DNA of 64,000 nt from Polytrichum commune (Eukaryota; Streptophyta; Polytrichopsida; Polytrichales; Polytrichaceae): the NCBI GenBank assembly GCA_950295325.1, contig OX485804.1:67868033-67932032 (forward strand), in the 5' to 3' direction. Both the position numbers and the translations under genes were made by a program. Position 1 is the first letter of the stretch. Each line of letters starts with the position of its first letter. Under the pieces are notes generated by a model. It saw nothing but the letters and a program-made list of their open reading frames with translations, did no database searches and was not told the DNA's origin. Below are positions 1 through 11,379 of the stretch, piece by piece.

Positions 1-1260
1 GATCCTTGTTGATCATTTGAGGGAGGAAGGCTTAGAAGATAGGATTGGCGCCTACTAAGTAGGAGGAAATCTCAAGGGCTTATCGTGAGCCTTGAGGGTG
101 CTCACCCCCTCAAGCTTACTATATAATCCCTCATTCTTCCCTCACTCATCCTCTCTTTCCTTTGTGCTCCAAGGCACCCCACGAGTTATAAGTGTGGGTG
201 TGGGAAGCCATATTGGAGCACATGTGTGTGCTTAGTTTTTAGTTTGAGAGCCAAGGCTTGTTAGCCTTGAAGAGGGCTTGACCTCTTGGTAGAATTAGTG
301 TTGACGTGAAGGATTTTAAAGTTAATTCATGATTCCAATTTGTGGTACTTTAAGTTCATGTTTTGAATACACGTGGTTGCAAGTTCCATGTTTAAGAGTT
401 GAGCACTTGATGTTGTGATGAGTGCAAAAATATACTTGTGTGGATTAGTTAGTCTTAGTGAAGTTAGGAAATTCTCTCTCCCCCTCTCCTCTCTAGGATT
501 TTAGGATTTTAGGATTAGAGAAGAATTGTGTGATTAGAAAGGGGTTGTTAGTAGAATTAGGGAAATTAGGTAGGAAGATTAGTTAAGGGCTTGAATAATT
601 AGTAAGGTAGTTGGGGATTACAACTACAAAGTTGTGGGTTCATGAAGGAGCTGGGTTTATGAAGGAGCTGGGTTTGTTTAGTTAGAAAGTAAAGAGCTGG
701 GTTTATGAAGGACCTGGGTTTGTTTAGTTAGAAGCTAAGGAGCTGGGTTCATGAAGGAGCTGGGTTTATGAAGGAGCTGGGTTTGTTTAGTTAGAAGCTA
801 AGAAGCTGGGTTTATGAAGGAGCTGGGTTTATGAAGGAGCTAGGTTTATGTAATTAGAAAGTAAAGAGATGGGTTCATGAAGGAGCTTAGTAGATAGCCT
901 ACCTAATTAGCTCATAGACAAGTAGTTAGTTACATTATGCTAGTTAGTGTTATGTGTGGCTTTCACAAGTAAATGTATTTGAGATTGACTATAGAGAATA
1001 GTGTTTTTTTTAACACTTGCATCCTCTCTTTAAAAATAAACCACGTGCACAACTTAATGGAGAATGTGGAGCACTCTCGCGATGGCAAGACAAAGGAAGC
1101 AAAGACCAAAGTTAAATCCAAGACCACTTGAAGGGTGAACCTTGCACTATGGACTCATCCAAGTCTAAATCCAATACCGCGGAGGAATGTGAGCCCAAAC
1201 CCACTACTCGGACTACGGACGCTTAAGGGTGGGGGGTTTGGCCTCACACCACTCTATGTT
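1..1260 (+). repeat. LTR-retrotransposon-like segment
   Basis: No host gene is visible. A TATA-like ACTATATAAT lies at 118-127, followed by CT-rich DNA, as in an LTR U3/R region. A short frame beginning ATGGCAAGACAAAGG at about 1081 encodes 18 basic residues before a stop and could be a broken gag start. About 90 bases at 1290-1390 resemble 46205-46300, so part of the segment is dispersed. The left LTR boundary lies outside the window. The class is inferred from composition and promoter layout only; no protein domain supports it. Confidence 0.35.
639..896. repeat. Tandem repeat with GAAGGAGCTGGGTTT core
   Basis: Eight or more imperfect copies of a 15-base core (GAAGGAGCTGGGTTTAT-like) alternate with a spacer of the type GTTTAGTTAGAAGCTAA. 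This gives a nested period of about 15 and 60 bases. It lies inside the LTR-like segment. There is no open frame through it. Confidence 0.85.
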
Positions 1261-1686
1261 TGGTGTGTTATGGCCTTGTACATTTTCTCAACAACGCGAT
1301 TGAAATGAAATCGATTCTTCAAGCCAAGAAAACCAAAAAGCTTATGAGACTAAAAGTTACATCAAGATGTTAACGCAATGACTAATTCAAACCTTGGATA
1401 GTTGGCCAACTAGCATCGCCTTGCTAAATTTTCCGGGCCCTTATTTGTCACTTAGCTTTAGTTAACCTAGGATTCTTACTTAGCTTTAGCTAGCTAACTT
1501 TTCCTCAAACTCTCATTTTCACTATGCTTTGACTAGCTAAAATAGATGTGTGACATGCATATTCATTCTAAACCATACAGAAATCCATTCAAACGAAACC
1601 AAACAATGTATGTTTGGTTGTATTAATTGCTCTCAGCTGGCTCTGTAGTTTCATGTTGTTGCACAAAGAAATTGAAAGGCTTAAAA

Positions 1687-1917
1687 TCAGCACATATAGT
1701 CGGCTTCTTCACTTTCGACCGGCACCGGTGGCAGGTCATCATCTTCATCAACATCATCATCATCACCATCTTCATAATCTTCGTCATCGTCGTCGTCGTC
1801 ACTATCATCATCATCATCTTCTTCATTTTCATAATCATCGGAATTGTCAATGCCATATGGCAATTCGGGACGAGAGGGAATCAAGGTGTTCCACATCGGA
1901 GATTCCAGACCAATTCC
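1687..1917 (-). CDS. Possible 3' exon with acidic C-terminal tail
   Basis: On the minus strand an acceptor-like CTACTTTAG is followed at 1917 by 76 codons ending in TGA at 1687-1689. The frame begins GIGLESPMWNTLIPSRPELP. It continues into about 35 nearly uninterrupted Asp/Glu residues and ends in a short VESEEADYMC tail. The tail is encoded by a GAT/GAC/GAA-rich run at about 1740-1850, which could also be a plain trinucleotide repeat. Just upstream (1960-2063, minus) lies another open stretch with VDTKKRVWFIAIGTHRVDIG, in a frame I could not join with a legal intron. The family is not recognised. Acidic tails of this kind occur in chaperones and chromatin proteins, but nothing here identifies one. 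It could be a degenerate gene. Confidence 0.3.
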   Translation of the reverse strand, partial: GIGLESPMWNTLIPSRPELPYGIDNSDDYENEEDDDDDSDDDDDDEDYEDGDDDDVDEDDDLPPVPVESEEADYMC

Positions 1918-2164
1918 CTAAAGTAGCAAAATGCAGTGAGCTCCATGACATAGACACCACCGATATCAACTCGATGGGTCCCAATCGCAATGAACCAAAC
2001 CCGTTTCTTTGTATCGACAAACAAACCCAACCCAAAAACACAAGCATTTAACCAATGAATCAATGAATTACTTAATTAATTAATTAATAGATTGAAACCT
2101 CCGAGAAGTGTTGGAATTTTTGGTCATCGAATGGGGAGACATATCAGTCAGTTAGTGCCGACGA

Positions 2165-2550
2165 TTACGAACATGAATTCTCTTGAGCACGCAACCTGCA
2201 GCAGTTCCGATGCAATCCACGAGTGAGGGCTGCGGAAAGCTGCCACAGCCATCCCCCCCCCCCCCCGTCACAGCCTGTCAGTCCCCGTCGCGTCCCGTCA
2301 GACACCCAGGCACACCGACAGGGACAGAAGGGACGCGATTGGATGGATGGACGACCGGGATGGAAAATGTGGATGGACAGAACGACGGGGCCCAGTACTG
2401 CGCGCGCTCGCGCTCCATTCATCCTCTGCCCCCAAAAAGGCTGAGCATGGCAGTGTACGGGGCGGTACGGACGCCCAAGTACAAAGGCAGGCGGGCCAGG
2501 AGGAATCATCCTGGTATAATATGGTTCTATTTTCCTTCATTCATATATAG
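2165..2550 (-). promoter_or_regulatory. GC-rich promoter/5'UTR-like block, minus strand
   Basis: This is a CpG-rich island about 380 bases long in AT-rich surroundings. It contains a 14-base C run (about 2253) and many CGTCC/GCGCGC motifs. Read on the minus strand, a TATATATG box at about 2542-2549 precedes the GC-rich stretch. That is the order expected for a promoter driving transcription towards the acidic exon at 1917. The open frames in the block have no recognisable domain and are treated as untranslated or chance. A MITE begins at 2551, right beside the TATA-like box. Confidence 0.4.
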
Positions 2551-3179
2551 GGTGGGTTTCCATGAAGGCCGCTCGTCCACCAGATTCTAGAAAATAGTGG
2601 GTTGGAGGTGTCCGCATCTATGATCGGGGAGAACCGGCAGTTAGGTATAGATGAACCGGTTGGGTTTGAGAAATAGCCGGTTGAAGTTGGAGGCTGCAAG
2701 AAAATGACTGATCATTTTGGAGGAATTTACAGAAGAATATACCCCAATTTAATAAAGGAGAACTAAAGAATGTCAACATGTAACTGGTTGGACTTGCAAA
2801 CACTAGGATCTCAACCGATTAGTGTGCGCAAAAATCTCCCCAATCACTGATCCGCATGGACTTAAGTGCAGGCTGCCATCCGACCACATTCTGGTGGTCC
2901 GCTAGAATGTGGAGGGTTGTGGCCACGGGCCGCTGGACTTCCAAGCATCTACTAAAGAATCTTCAACCTACAAATGCCAGTCACGAAAGGTTTTGAAGAC
3001 CGGTTTTAGGAGGAGGAGGAGGAGGAGGTTAGTAGGTTGGCCCGGATTTGAGAAGATGGAAGTAGCTAGCTAGTTGGCACATACGAACCCTACCCCGCTA
3101 GATTCCCTCTACATTTGGGCGGGTTTGTCCTTATTCACACTAGAATCTGGTGGGCGAGCGGCCTACATGGAAACTCACC
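2551..3179. mobile_element. 629-bp TIR element (MITE family A), full copy
   Basis: The 40 bases at 2551-2590 and at 3140-3179 form inverted repeats with three mismatches. Each contains a TTTCCATG.AGGCCGCTCG core. A truncated copy of the right part lies at about 37866-38110 in the opposite orientation, which shows the unit is dispersed. It carries no coding frame. The superfamily is uncertain because I see no clear target duplication. It hosts a smaller CGGGGAGA...TCTCCCC element at 2626-2841. Confidence 0.8.
2626..2841. mobile_element. Short GGGGAGA/TCTCCCC element nested in MITE A
   Basis: It starts GGGGAGAACCGG and ends AAAAATCTCCCC. The subterminal modules GATGAACCGGTTGGG and AACTGGTTGGACTTG recur at 31643-32302, at 46090-46180 plus 47225-47290, and at 57930-57995 inside a kinase intron. 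The family is therefore dispersed and non-coding. Confidence 0.65.
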
Positions 3180-5719
3180 TTTAGAACCCTCTACCTTATA
3201 ACTAAATAGGTAGTTGAACACTAAGTAACACTTCGAACTAATGCATGTATAGTAGCAAGGTAGTTGGGGTGTGAACCTAACATTCATTCTCCATGGTTTC
3301 ATGCTATAAGTAGGACAAAAGAGAGTTGGGAGTTGTCGGTTGCTATTATAAGGTATGCATTTGTTATTTGGTTGTTTTTCTTAATCAGACATATGTATTT
3401 GATTGGTGGATGGTTAGGTGAGGATCAAAGAACACATTTCAAAGTGACACATGTTTAAACGAGATTGGACTACACCTTCGTATTTTATAAACTACTCCAC
3501 ACGCAATAGTGAAACAATTGGGAGGACCTAACTTATGTATGGTCAAGGCATCCATTGTGGACCGGGTCCATTCAACCGCTCACTTGAGTACTTGTAATGC
3601 CGACATGGATGATGTGTGTTGTTGGCATGTTAAGGTTTATGCAGTGCCAGATTGTGATTGGTTACCCTCATAACAGTTTTGACACCTATCGTAGCTAAGA
3701 ATTAACATTTAGATGAGTAGGTAAGGGTTAAGTGTTCCAGTAAAATTTACTGCATCAAAATTTGTACCAAAAAAATTAAATCATATTCAAAATTTACAAT
3801 TCTCCTTAGCATTTGTTTCTCTTTCACATCCAATTATGTTGCATGATTCTAGAATGGTCAACAAATTTTGAACACGAATTCTCATCTCCTTTAAACATAT
3901 GTATTTTTTGATGCCCCTTCTTATATCCACAACTAACTACATGCCACTCAAATACATGTGGCCGATTAAGATAAGTAAGCAAATTAGACACATTTACCTT
4001 AGCTTAAGTTCTACATGGATATTAGAAGGAAAAAAGAGAGGCGATGCCTGCTATTATAGTAGCTTCAAGCATTGTTGTGGACCATAAAATTAGCACACTT
4101 TTGCAAGTCTTCCACTTGGAAGACAATCTTATCAAACAATGCCTTATCACAAATATCTGCAATCAAAACCTTATACATAGATTTTTGACATCATGTGAAG
4201 ATGTTCAAAACCTTAGCTTTCAACCATCATATAAGTAGATGTGCTGATCTTTAAGTAATTTGTCACACATTTAAAATTTGTATGAATAACTTTAAAGCAT
4301 TGCAAGTCTTTCATCTTAAGTCACCTCAATGATTTTGTACTATTTTGAACATCCTTTGGCAACATTAAATTTGACAAGGGTTAAATTTGACAACGTAATG
4401 TCTTGTAGTGGGTGATCAATCAGGTGCAAGTTGTATAAACAAAAGACTTTTACACTAGTAGGGTTGCGGGTATTAAGCGACAATCATTTTGATTAAGTTT
4501 TTACACAACATGTCTTTTCCCACATTTATAAATACATGGACCCTCTCTGGAGCAAAACAGTAAAACAATTGTCAATGTGGTCTTGTGCTAACGACCGTGC
4601 ATCTAGTCGTTTGGGCCTTCTTTCCTCATAATATGGTAGGTCATATTATCGAAGGGCCTCACTCCCATTGTCACTATTTAAATAGCCACTCCATTTTTAC
4701 CCCAAACCATACCTCACTGCACATGCAATGGTGACAACCACCTGCAGTAACTTATTGGATGTATTAAGCACAAGTAATTTCTTAGTTATCACTGTTGTTG
4801 TAGTTATGCTCATCACTATTGTTGCCAATAATTTGTGTGTTCAATGTTACTGCAAAGTTAGTGCTATTGTTACTGTTAGGTTTGATTAATGTTGTTATTG
4901 CTTATGTGGATCTTGTTGGATGTTTGTGCCAATGTTGGTGGTATGAATGAAGATATGGATACGAACATGTAAATCAAGAACAAATGTGTCTTTTCAACAA
5001 GTATCAGATGCAACATTGCAGTCCAAAATCCAGTAATTCCCACAATCAAAACAAGTAAATCATTCTAACATACAAATTTCTTTAGTCCAACAACTAGAAG
5101 TAGAGGAAGTAGGTACCTCAAGGACCTAACCAAAATTGTATGTCGAGTTGGAAATGCACACATCTTGGAACATCACCACATCGTGTTCCCCGTATGACCA
5201 TTGCATGTAATTAAGTTGTCAAAGTATGAGAAATTTGCAATCACTTCACATTAACACTAACCTTGTAAGTCATTATTTAAATGCAACCCACCTTCCACTC
5301 GCATCTCCAATCTTGAACTTATGAGCGTGCAATATGAGATTCGTGAACATAATGCTACGATTAGATTAACAAAAATTTGCATTACTTGAAAGTGCCAACA
5401 ATCTCGGGTTGAATCATCTCTATGCATGAAGATAATGAAGAGAATTCAACGCAAAGCCCTAAACCCTACACCTTTGAAACCCACTATAAGTCTCATAAGC
5501 ACTATTGTGCACCCTCCAATTATTGGAATTGTATGAAACCCTAAACCCTAAACTTTGAAGAAACTAAGTTTTAAATAGCATGGATGCACGAAAGAATGTG
5601 CACATGCAGAAACACTCGGAGTTGTACACTCCAAAGCCACAACACCTGTTGATTCCCCCAGTCACAAAGCCAGGCTACAATCTTTTGCTCCAAAGCTTAC
5701 TCCAAACAGACTCACCTTA
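3180..5719. other. Intergenic, decayed dispersed repeats
   Basis: There is no supportable gene. At 3890-4000 lies a copy of a module that recurs many times in the window, of the type CCACTCAAATA(C/T)A(T/G)GTG followed by ATTAAGATAAG. Other copies are near 7890, 9870, 25130, 30400, 31175, 37845, 41100 and 48800. Telobox-like CCCTAAACCCTA is at about 5456 and 5536. Confidence 0.6.
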
Positions 5720-6227
5720 GGACCACTTCACACATGAGACTGAGACCCCGTGACCATTGCACTTCAAGCACTCTCATTGGTGGAAAAAGCGGAGCCGGTC
5801 CAAGTTCGCTACTTCACACTACTCTTGAGGGACCAACGGAGTACATGAATGCAAGATGGACGTAAAGCCCACATGGATTCCTACGTGGCATCGAATGGAT
5901 CATGTTTCACGGTCACTTGGATTATTTTCAAAAACCATCTCTTGGAGGTAGGCCTAACACAAAACCACCGGGAGACCATGGCACTCCGAACGCTCACAAC
6001 CATTGATTTATTCTATTCTATCATACGTGAGAACCCGCATGAATAAAAATTCATGGAAACAACACTTGATTGAGAGCCCGGTCACATATGACTCCACACG
6101 ACACTTGAGAATCCGTGACCACACCACATGATGTTGGAGGTGTGTTGGGACGGCCTTCGGACACTTTCTTTTGGGCTCTCACAAGCTCACGGTCACGGCA
6201 CTTGGCTCCTTGTGTGTGAAGTGGCCC
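5720..6227. mobile_element. Harbinger-type MITE (508 bp)
   Basis: The left end is GGACCACTTCACACATGAG and the right end is the inverted CTTGTGTGTGAAGTGGCCC. It is flanked by TTA on the left and TAA on the right. The termini match the MITEs at 25396 and 36845 and fit the GGGYC-N2-TTYACAC pattern of the two larger Harbinger elements. It has no coding capacity. One G is missing at the left tip. Confidence 0.75.
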
Positions 6228-6745
6228 TAAACTCGAACAATTGTAGCGATCCATGGAAACGACACGAGCCAAAGTTTCCCTAGAAGTGGTGTTCAACGTA
6301 AGGCACTTGAGAAGTCAAAGAGTGGGGTGTGGGTGTGTGTGGGGGGGGGTGTCCCCATGCCACGAGTTCGCGGGGAAAGCCCCAGTTAGAGTAGGACACG
6401 GAACTTACTATAAAAAGTGGACACATTGACACCCTGAAAATCTGGTGAGATTTTGCTTACCCCACCCCCACCCCCACTTGGTGGCCCCGCCCGGGATTGG
6501 AATTTTGGTACCTTCCTTGCGCTCCTAAAATCTCTAGATTGGATTCCTCTGGATTTGCTGCTCTCTTCCTCGCGCTCACCAAACGTGTGACAGCAACCAC
6601 TCCACTTTCAACCGCCTTCTATGACTCCATGCATGCCACCCCCTCCCCTCCCTTTTCTTTTCGCCTCCTACTCACTTCTCATGACCCACGATGGCCCTTG
6701 AATGGTTACTTGCTTGCTTTTCCCAACTACGCTAGCGGGAGATTT

Positions 6746-6926
6746 GGGCGAACCAACCCATACACTCATTTCTTGTTGGATGCCTAAACCCTGGCCTCTA
6801 AGGAACCGGTGTACGGGTTGGTTCGCCCCAGCCAGGGAGATTTGGGCAAACCAACCCATACACTCGTTCCTTGTTGGATGCTTAAACCCTTGCCTCCAAG
6901 AAACTAGTGTACGGGTTGGTTCGCCC
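6746..6926. mobile_element. Tandem pair of 83-bp hairpin MITEs (family M)
   Basis: Two copies, 6746-6828 and 6844-6926, each begin GGGC(G/A)AACCAACCCATACA, end GTACGGGTTGGTTCGCCC, and measure exactly 83 bases between these points. The period is 98 bases, because about 15 bases of AGATTT-type flank are duplicated too. The same 83-base unit occurs singly at 23496-23578 and 31192-31274. Each unit folds into a near-complete hairpin. Confidence 0.9.
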
Positions 6927-9900
6927 TAGCCGTTAGCTAATTAAACCCATCAACAGTCCACGCGACTTGGCCTTCTTTTTTTTTAAGCTCTGTTTGGATT
7001 AGTGGTATGCATGATTGGCTCAACGAATTGGCTTCAACATAGTAGAAGAATAGATAAAAAGTTGCATGGCACATGGATATATTACAAATTTTTTGAAGTA
7101 AGTTAGCCTTAGCTTTCTAAAAATCCGTTCCTTGGTAACCGTGTTTTTTTCACTGCAAACGGCTCCCTTCATCGTCCCGACACTCATCCAAAATCGCTCC
7201 CATTTTTTGTCTAAAACCCCTCGTGCCTTCTCTCAAAAGCGTCCCACCTTTTGTCCAAACGGCCCTAGCACTAAAACCAACTTTCCACCCAATAAAATGT
7301 ATTTATAAAAAATAAATTGAACCCTTATAACTTTTGCATGTGGGATCTTAACCTAAGTAAGCTACCCCTAGGTACATTCCGATGCTTGCCCAATCCCACT
7401 TTCATCCAAAACCAACCCCACATTCTTTCAAAACCATCATGCTTTTCACCCAAATTTGTCCCCGCTTTGTGCTTGAGGCATTCGGACGGTTTAAGGTGTG
7501 TTCTAGGTATGGGAATAGGAGGGTTGCGTAGGTGTTGCTTTTGGGTGGGGTGTAGGAATTGCACTCTTTCCCCTTAGCCACTTCTCCTTAGATATGAAAC
7601 ACACAATTAGTGCAAGATGGTTAGCAAACCTAAATCAAGGCCATAGCAACTTTCCTTGTAATTTGCAGAACTCGTATAAATATCTTATTCATCGTCAGAG
7701 GGAAGGTTCTCATGCTCATTAAATGGTCATAATATAGCCCTCCCAACCATGTTGACTTTAGAGCCACTATGAGTTCCTACACTTATATATTTAGGATAAA
7801 TTACGTACTATCGGTCATCCAATAAGCACGTAATCCAATATGTTTGAACACACGTTTTTTTGGCGTTCGTTCTTGGATGCACAATTAACCACACACCACT
7901 CAAACCTAGGTGTCCGTTTGAGTCAAGTTACCATAATAAGCACATCTACCTAATCATACATCGCAATTCGAACTATGTAAGTTATGACGTAAGGTAGATG
8001 GTGTTAATACCGTCACTTTAAGCATTTAGCATGGATCCTATCATCAAACTTAAATAGTTCTATTTTATTCTCATTGGCAATTGAAAGGAGTTCCAACACA
8101 CAAACCATATCTTATTTGAGTTGTGTATGAAAAATAATAAAGGTTCATAGTTTTATTGGCAGATGACGCAAAATCAACATAGAATAATGATATTAAGGTG
8201 GTGGACATTCTCATAATCAATATGTATTTATTTTGCAAGATTTTAGGGGGATGCTTTTGGATGGGATATTGGTTTTAGCACCCATCCACCATAGTACTAT
8301 GTACGTATGGATTGCTAATATTATTCCACCACCTACCTAAACGGGAAGAAAACCTCGAGCTTCTATTCCGTTGTCCTTCCGATCAAGACATATGTAATGT
8401 GTGTGGACCGCATGTGATCACTCTTATTCGTAAGTTGCCTATATTTGAGTAGTATGGCAAGGCTCAAAATGGATGTAGTCAATAATGAACACTTAAAGTA
8501 GACATGGGCTAACTATTGACACCATTCTAGGACCAATAGTGAACACAATTAGAAGAATCTAAGTGGTCGCTTCAAAAGAAAAAGAATCTTCACTTTGACT
8601 TCTTATAAATTTTGCATCTCAACTTTGATTATGATGGAAGGTGGAATCATAATCTTCTTGACATTGAGTATCGTAACCGATATCGTCAATGCCACTCCCT
8701 ATGATTGGTGCCCTAAAACAACGACACCTCTTTAACGGGGGACCGGATGGAAAGCAAGGAGGGACGACAACTCCAATTCTTTCCTTCTTTATCTCGGACA
8801 CCCGTGGGTCCAAATATACAAGGAATAGGAAAGACTTGCAACTTCTCATCAAAACTAACAACATTCACCCTACCACCCATTTAAATATGACTAGGATTAA
8901 AGCCATCAAAATTGAGGAAACTACCAAAATCAACTTATTTAAAAGACGTTGGCGAAGCTATCCTTAAAGGTACCAAATGGCACTTATGAGCACGCCGTCA
9001 AGGATCTTGATTGGGACCTAGCTGAATGGAGATAGGAGACTATTGGTCCAATTGAGGAAAGCGGTTTCATTATTCTACCACAAAACTTGGGTGCGCAATC
9101 GGCCTTCATGTCAAGGATAAGGATAGTAAACCCTTGGTTAGATGCTAAAAGATAAGAGGTAGTTTAAAAAGAACACAATTAAACATTGATATCATGTGGT
9201 ACAAAATCAAAACCAAGAAGGTTTCAGGTTTTTCTTTGGTTGGGCAACACTAGCAGGCCTTAGTTGATGTTTGGAGCATCTTGCATGGGTCTCGATTGTC
9301 CAACTAATGCATTCTTTGGTGGGTTGGAATTGTCTTTCAATTGCCAACTAAAAAAACATGCACATGTTTTAACATTCTAAGAATAATAACCACAATGAGT
9401 GATTAGGTGGAGGTTTATTGGCGACCACTTCTTGTACTTTTGTTTGCTAATATTGAAATGGTTTTTCCACCATTTATAATTGCTATAGAGTTGCCAAGAT
9501 GCATGCACTAATGTTTTGTACTTCCAACTTCATATAGGGGGTAACATCACATTGGACGATCATTATAAACAACATTTGGGTTTGTGACGTCTATGTGGAT
9601 GCATCCATTGTGGATGAGGAGCTCTAGTGAAAAAACACATCCTCCACATTGTTGGAGGCATGTTTGTTCCAATTGTATTGTTAGACTAATTTGGGTTTTA
9701 GGTCCAATCTTTGACGTCATTTCCGGAGTCAAATAATATCAAACAACCATTTTTGGGCTATAATATAGGTCACCTTCTCAATTCAAATAATTTTACGTAG
9801 ACACTACAAACCCTGAGCCACTTTCATCTACTAAACTTAAGGTAGACATGCCTATCTCAATTGCACACCTATATTTGAGTAGTATGTGGGTAGGTGGGAC

Positions 9901-10379
9901 TCCAAGAACAAACCTCAAAAATACATCATGTGTTTAAAAGAGAATGACCTCTGTGTTCAAAATACATTGACCATTCTAGGCTCAATATTTAACAAAAATT
10001 TAATTTAAAAAAATGATTAAAAAAATAAAAATTTGGGGGGTCTAAATGACCATTTAACAAGCTTGAGAATATTCACTTTGATAAAGAATAAGATATCCAT
10101 TATGAGCTAGCAAAACAATGGAAAGTGGGTGTGGGGCTTGATTCAGATTTGCTAATCATCTCGTACTAGTCGCATGTTTCGTATCTTATGACAAGTGGGC
10201 TAGTTGGAAAGAAAAGAAAAAGGAAAAAAAAAAGTAGCCATGTAAGACCCATCTAGAAGAAAAGAAAAAGGAACGTCATGGCTTTTTACCTTGACATGTG
10301 ATCTCCATTCACCACCTTCTTTTCATGTCCGCTTGAGCATGAGATTGGGGGCAACTTAGTGCCTATTTTCATAGGTGGA
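6927..10379. other. Intergenic, decayed dispersed repeats
   Basis: No gene is supportable. 7325-7560 resembles 43750-43930 (shared AAACCAACCC and TTTTCACCCAAATT blocks). 8450-8640 and 9860-10200 belong to a dispersed family with shared modules: CACTTTGATAA.GAATAAGATAT, CTAACTATCTCGTACTA and AAGTGGGCTAGT. It recurs at 25215-25790 and 45940-46060. Open frames here are short and show no domain. Confidence 0.6.
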
Positions 10380-10816
10380 CCGTGTGGTTAGTGTTAGGGC
10401 TATGTGTTTTATGTTAGTTTTGGGTTTTAGTGTTAGTAAGTGTGTTTAGTCAAGTGGGACTGGGGCTTGTTCCTTTTCTAATTTCCTTTTGTTTAGGATT
10501 ATGTGTGTTAGGTACCTTATAACAATTTGGGAGAAAGATTCCATTAGTTTATGGATTTTGGAGTTGGGGATTTGTAGGCCTTGGAGGAGTTTAATAGTTG
10601 TTGTATGTATAGTGCCCCTTATTCGTGTCGTGATTATGATTGGTGGTAGTACAATCCACCCTAGTTAGGATAAGAGTGGGTGGAGGATAACGTATTTATC
10701 AAGTTTTTAGTTGGTAGCTTCTGCAGGGAATCTATCTTTGCAGTAAGTGAATTCAAATATTTGTATTTTGAGGTTTGGGCTAGTTGTGAAGGGGGGTTTA
10801 TTTGTAGGTGGGGCTC

Positions 10817-11317
10817 CTAGGATGCAAAATATATCGGGTCTAAGTCGAGGTGGACATTTACATCTTGCCAAATAGGATGTGCATGGAGTAGCCGTGAGGG
10901 TATGGTGTTATCAGGTGTACGGTCTTTAATGTTACCACCGTTGATTAGGGTAAAGCAATGGGTTGTGGGGTGGGCTAGTAGTGTGTTTGCTAGTGCGTGT
11001 ACTACTTTGTTGTGCCAATTTGTCGTTAGATTATGTATGTGTTTATTAGTGCAACATGATAGTAGGTGGAGGAATGTGTCATTTTGGTGGGATGTGCATA
11101 GGCTACATGTTGGGGATATGTCTTGTTTGAGGATGTGTTTCTTTCGGTAGTTCCCTATGTATCTTCCATATCTATACTTGAGGGTTTGTGTTATTTGCGC
11201 ATCAGTAATCCATGGGGCATCCCATATTAGATTTGACCATTTTATGTGTATGTTTGCGTTGAAGAGCCATTTGTCTACATAGGGTTTTTTTTTTTTTTGC
11301 ATGGGAGATGAGTGCAT
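10817..11317 (-). pseudogene. LINE ORF2 C-terminal zinc-knuckle segment
   Basis: This is the longest surviving open piece of the LINE, about 166 codons. It includes the basic stretch MQKKKKPYVDKW, the block SNLIWDAPWITDAQITQTLK, and a zinc-binding pattern CSLCTSHQNDTFLHLLSC (C-x2-C then H/C). It follows RNase H in the usual order for this LINE type. There is no ATG start of its own; it is the tail of a polyprotein-like ORF. Confidence 0.8.
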
Positions 11318-11379
11318 TTACATATTCTTTTTATGTGTAGTTTTTTCAGGTTGCCGACTAAGATGTCATGTTGTGTGGA

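Noticed and set aside
1614-2051. Plus-strand frames rich in His or Ile over 1740-1850
   Set aside because: They are alternative readings of the ATC/ATG-type trinucleotide run; there is no domain. Only the minus-strand acidic reading has a non-repetitive lead-in.
5456-5555. Telomere or interstitial telomeric array
   Set aside because: Only isolated CCCTAAA units with unrelated sequence between them; these are teloboxes at most.
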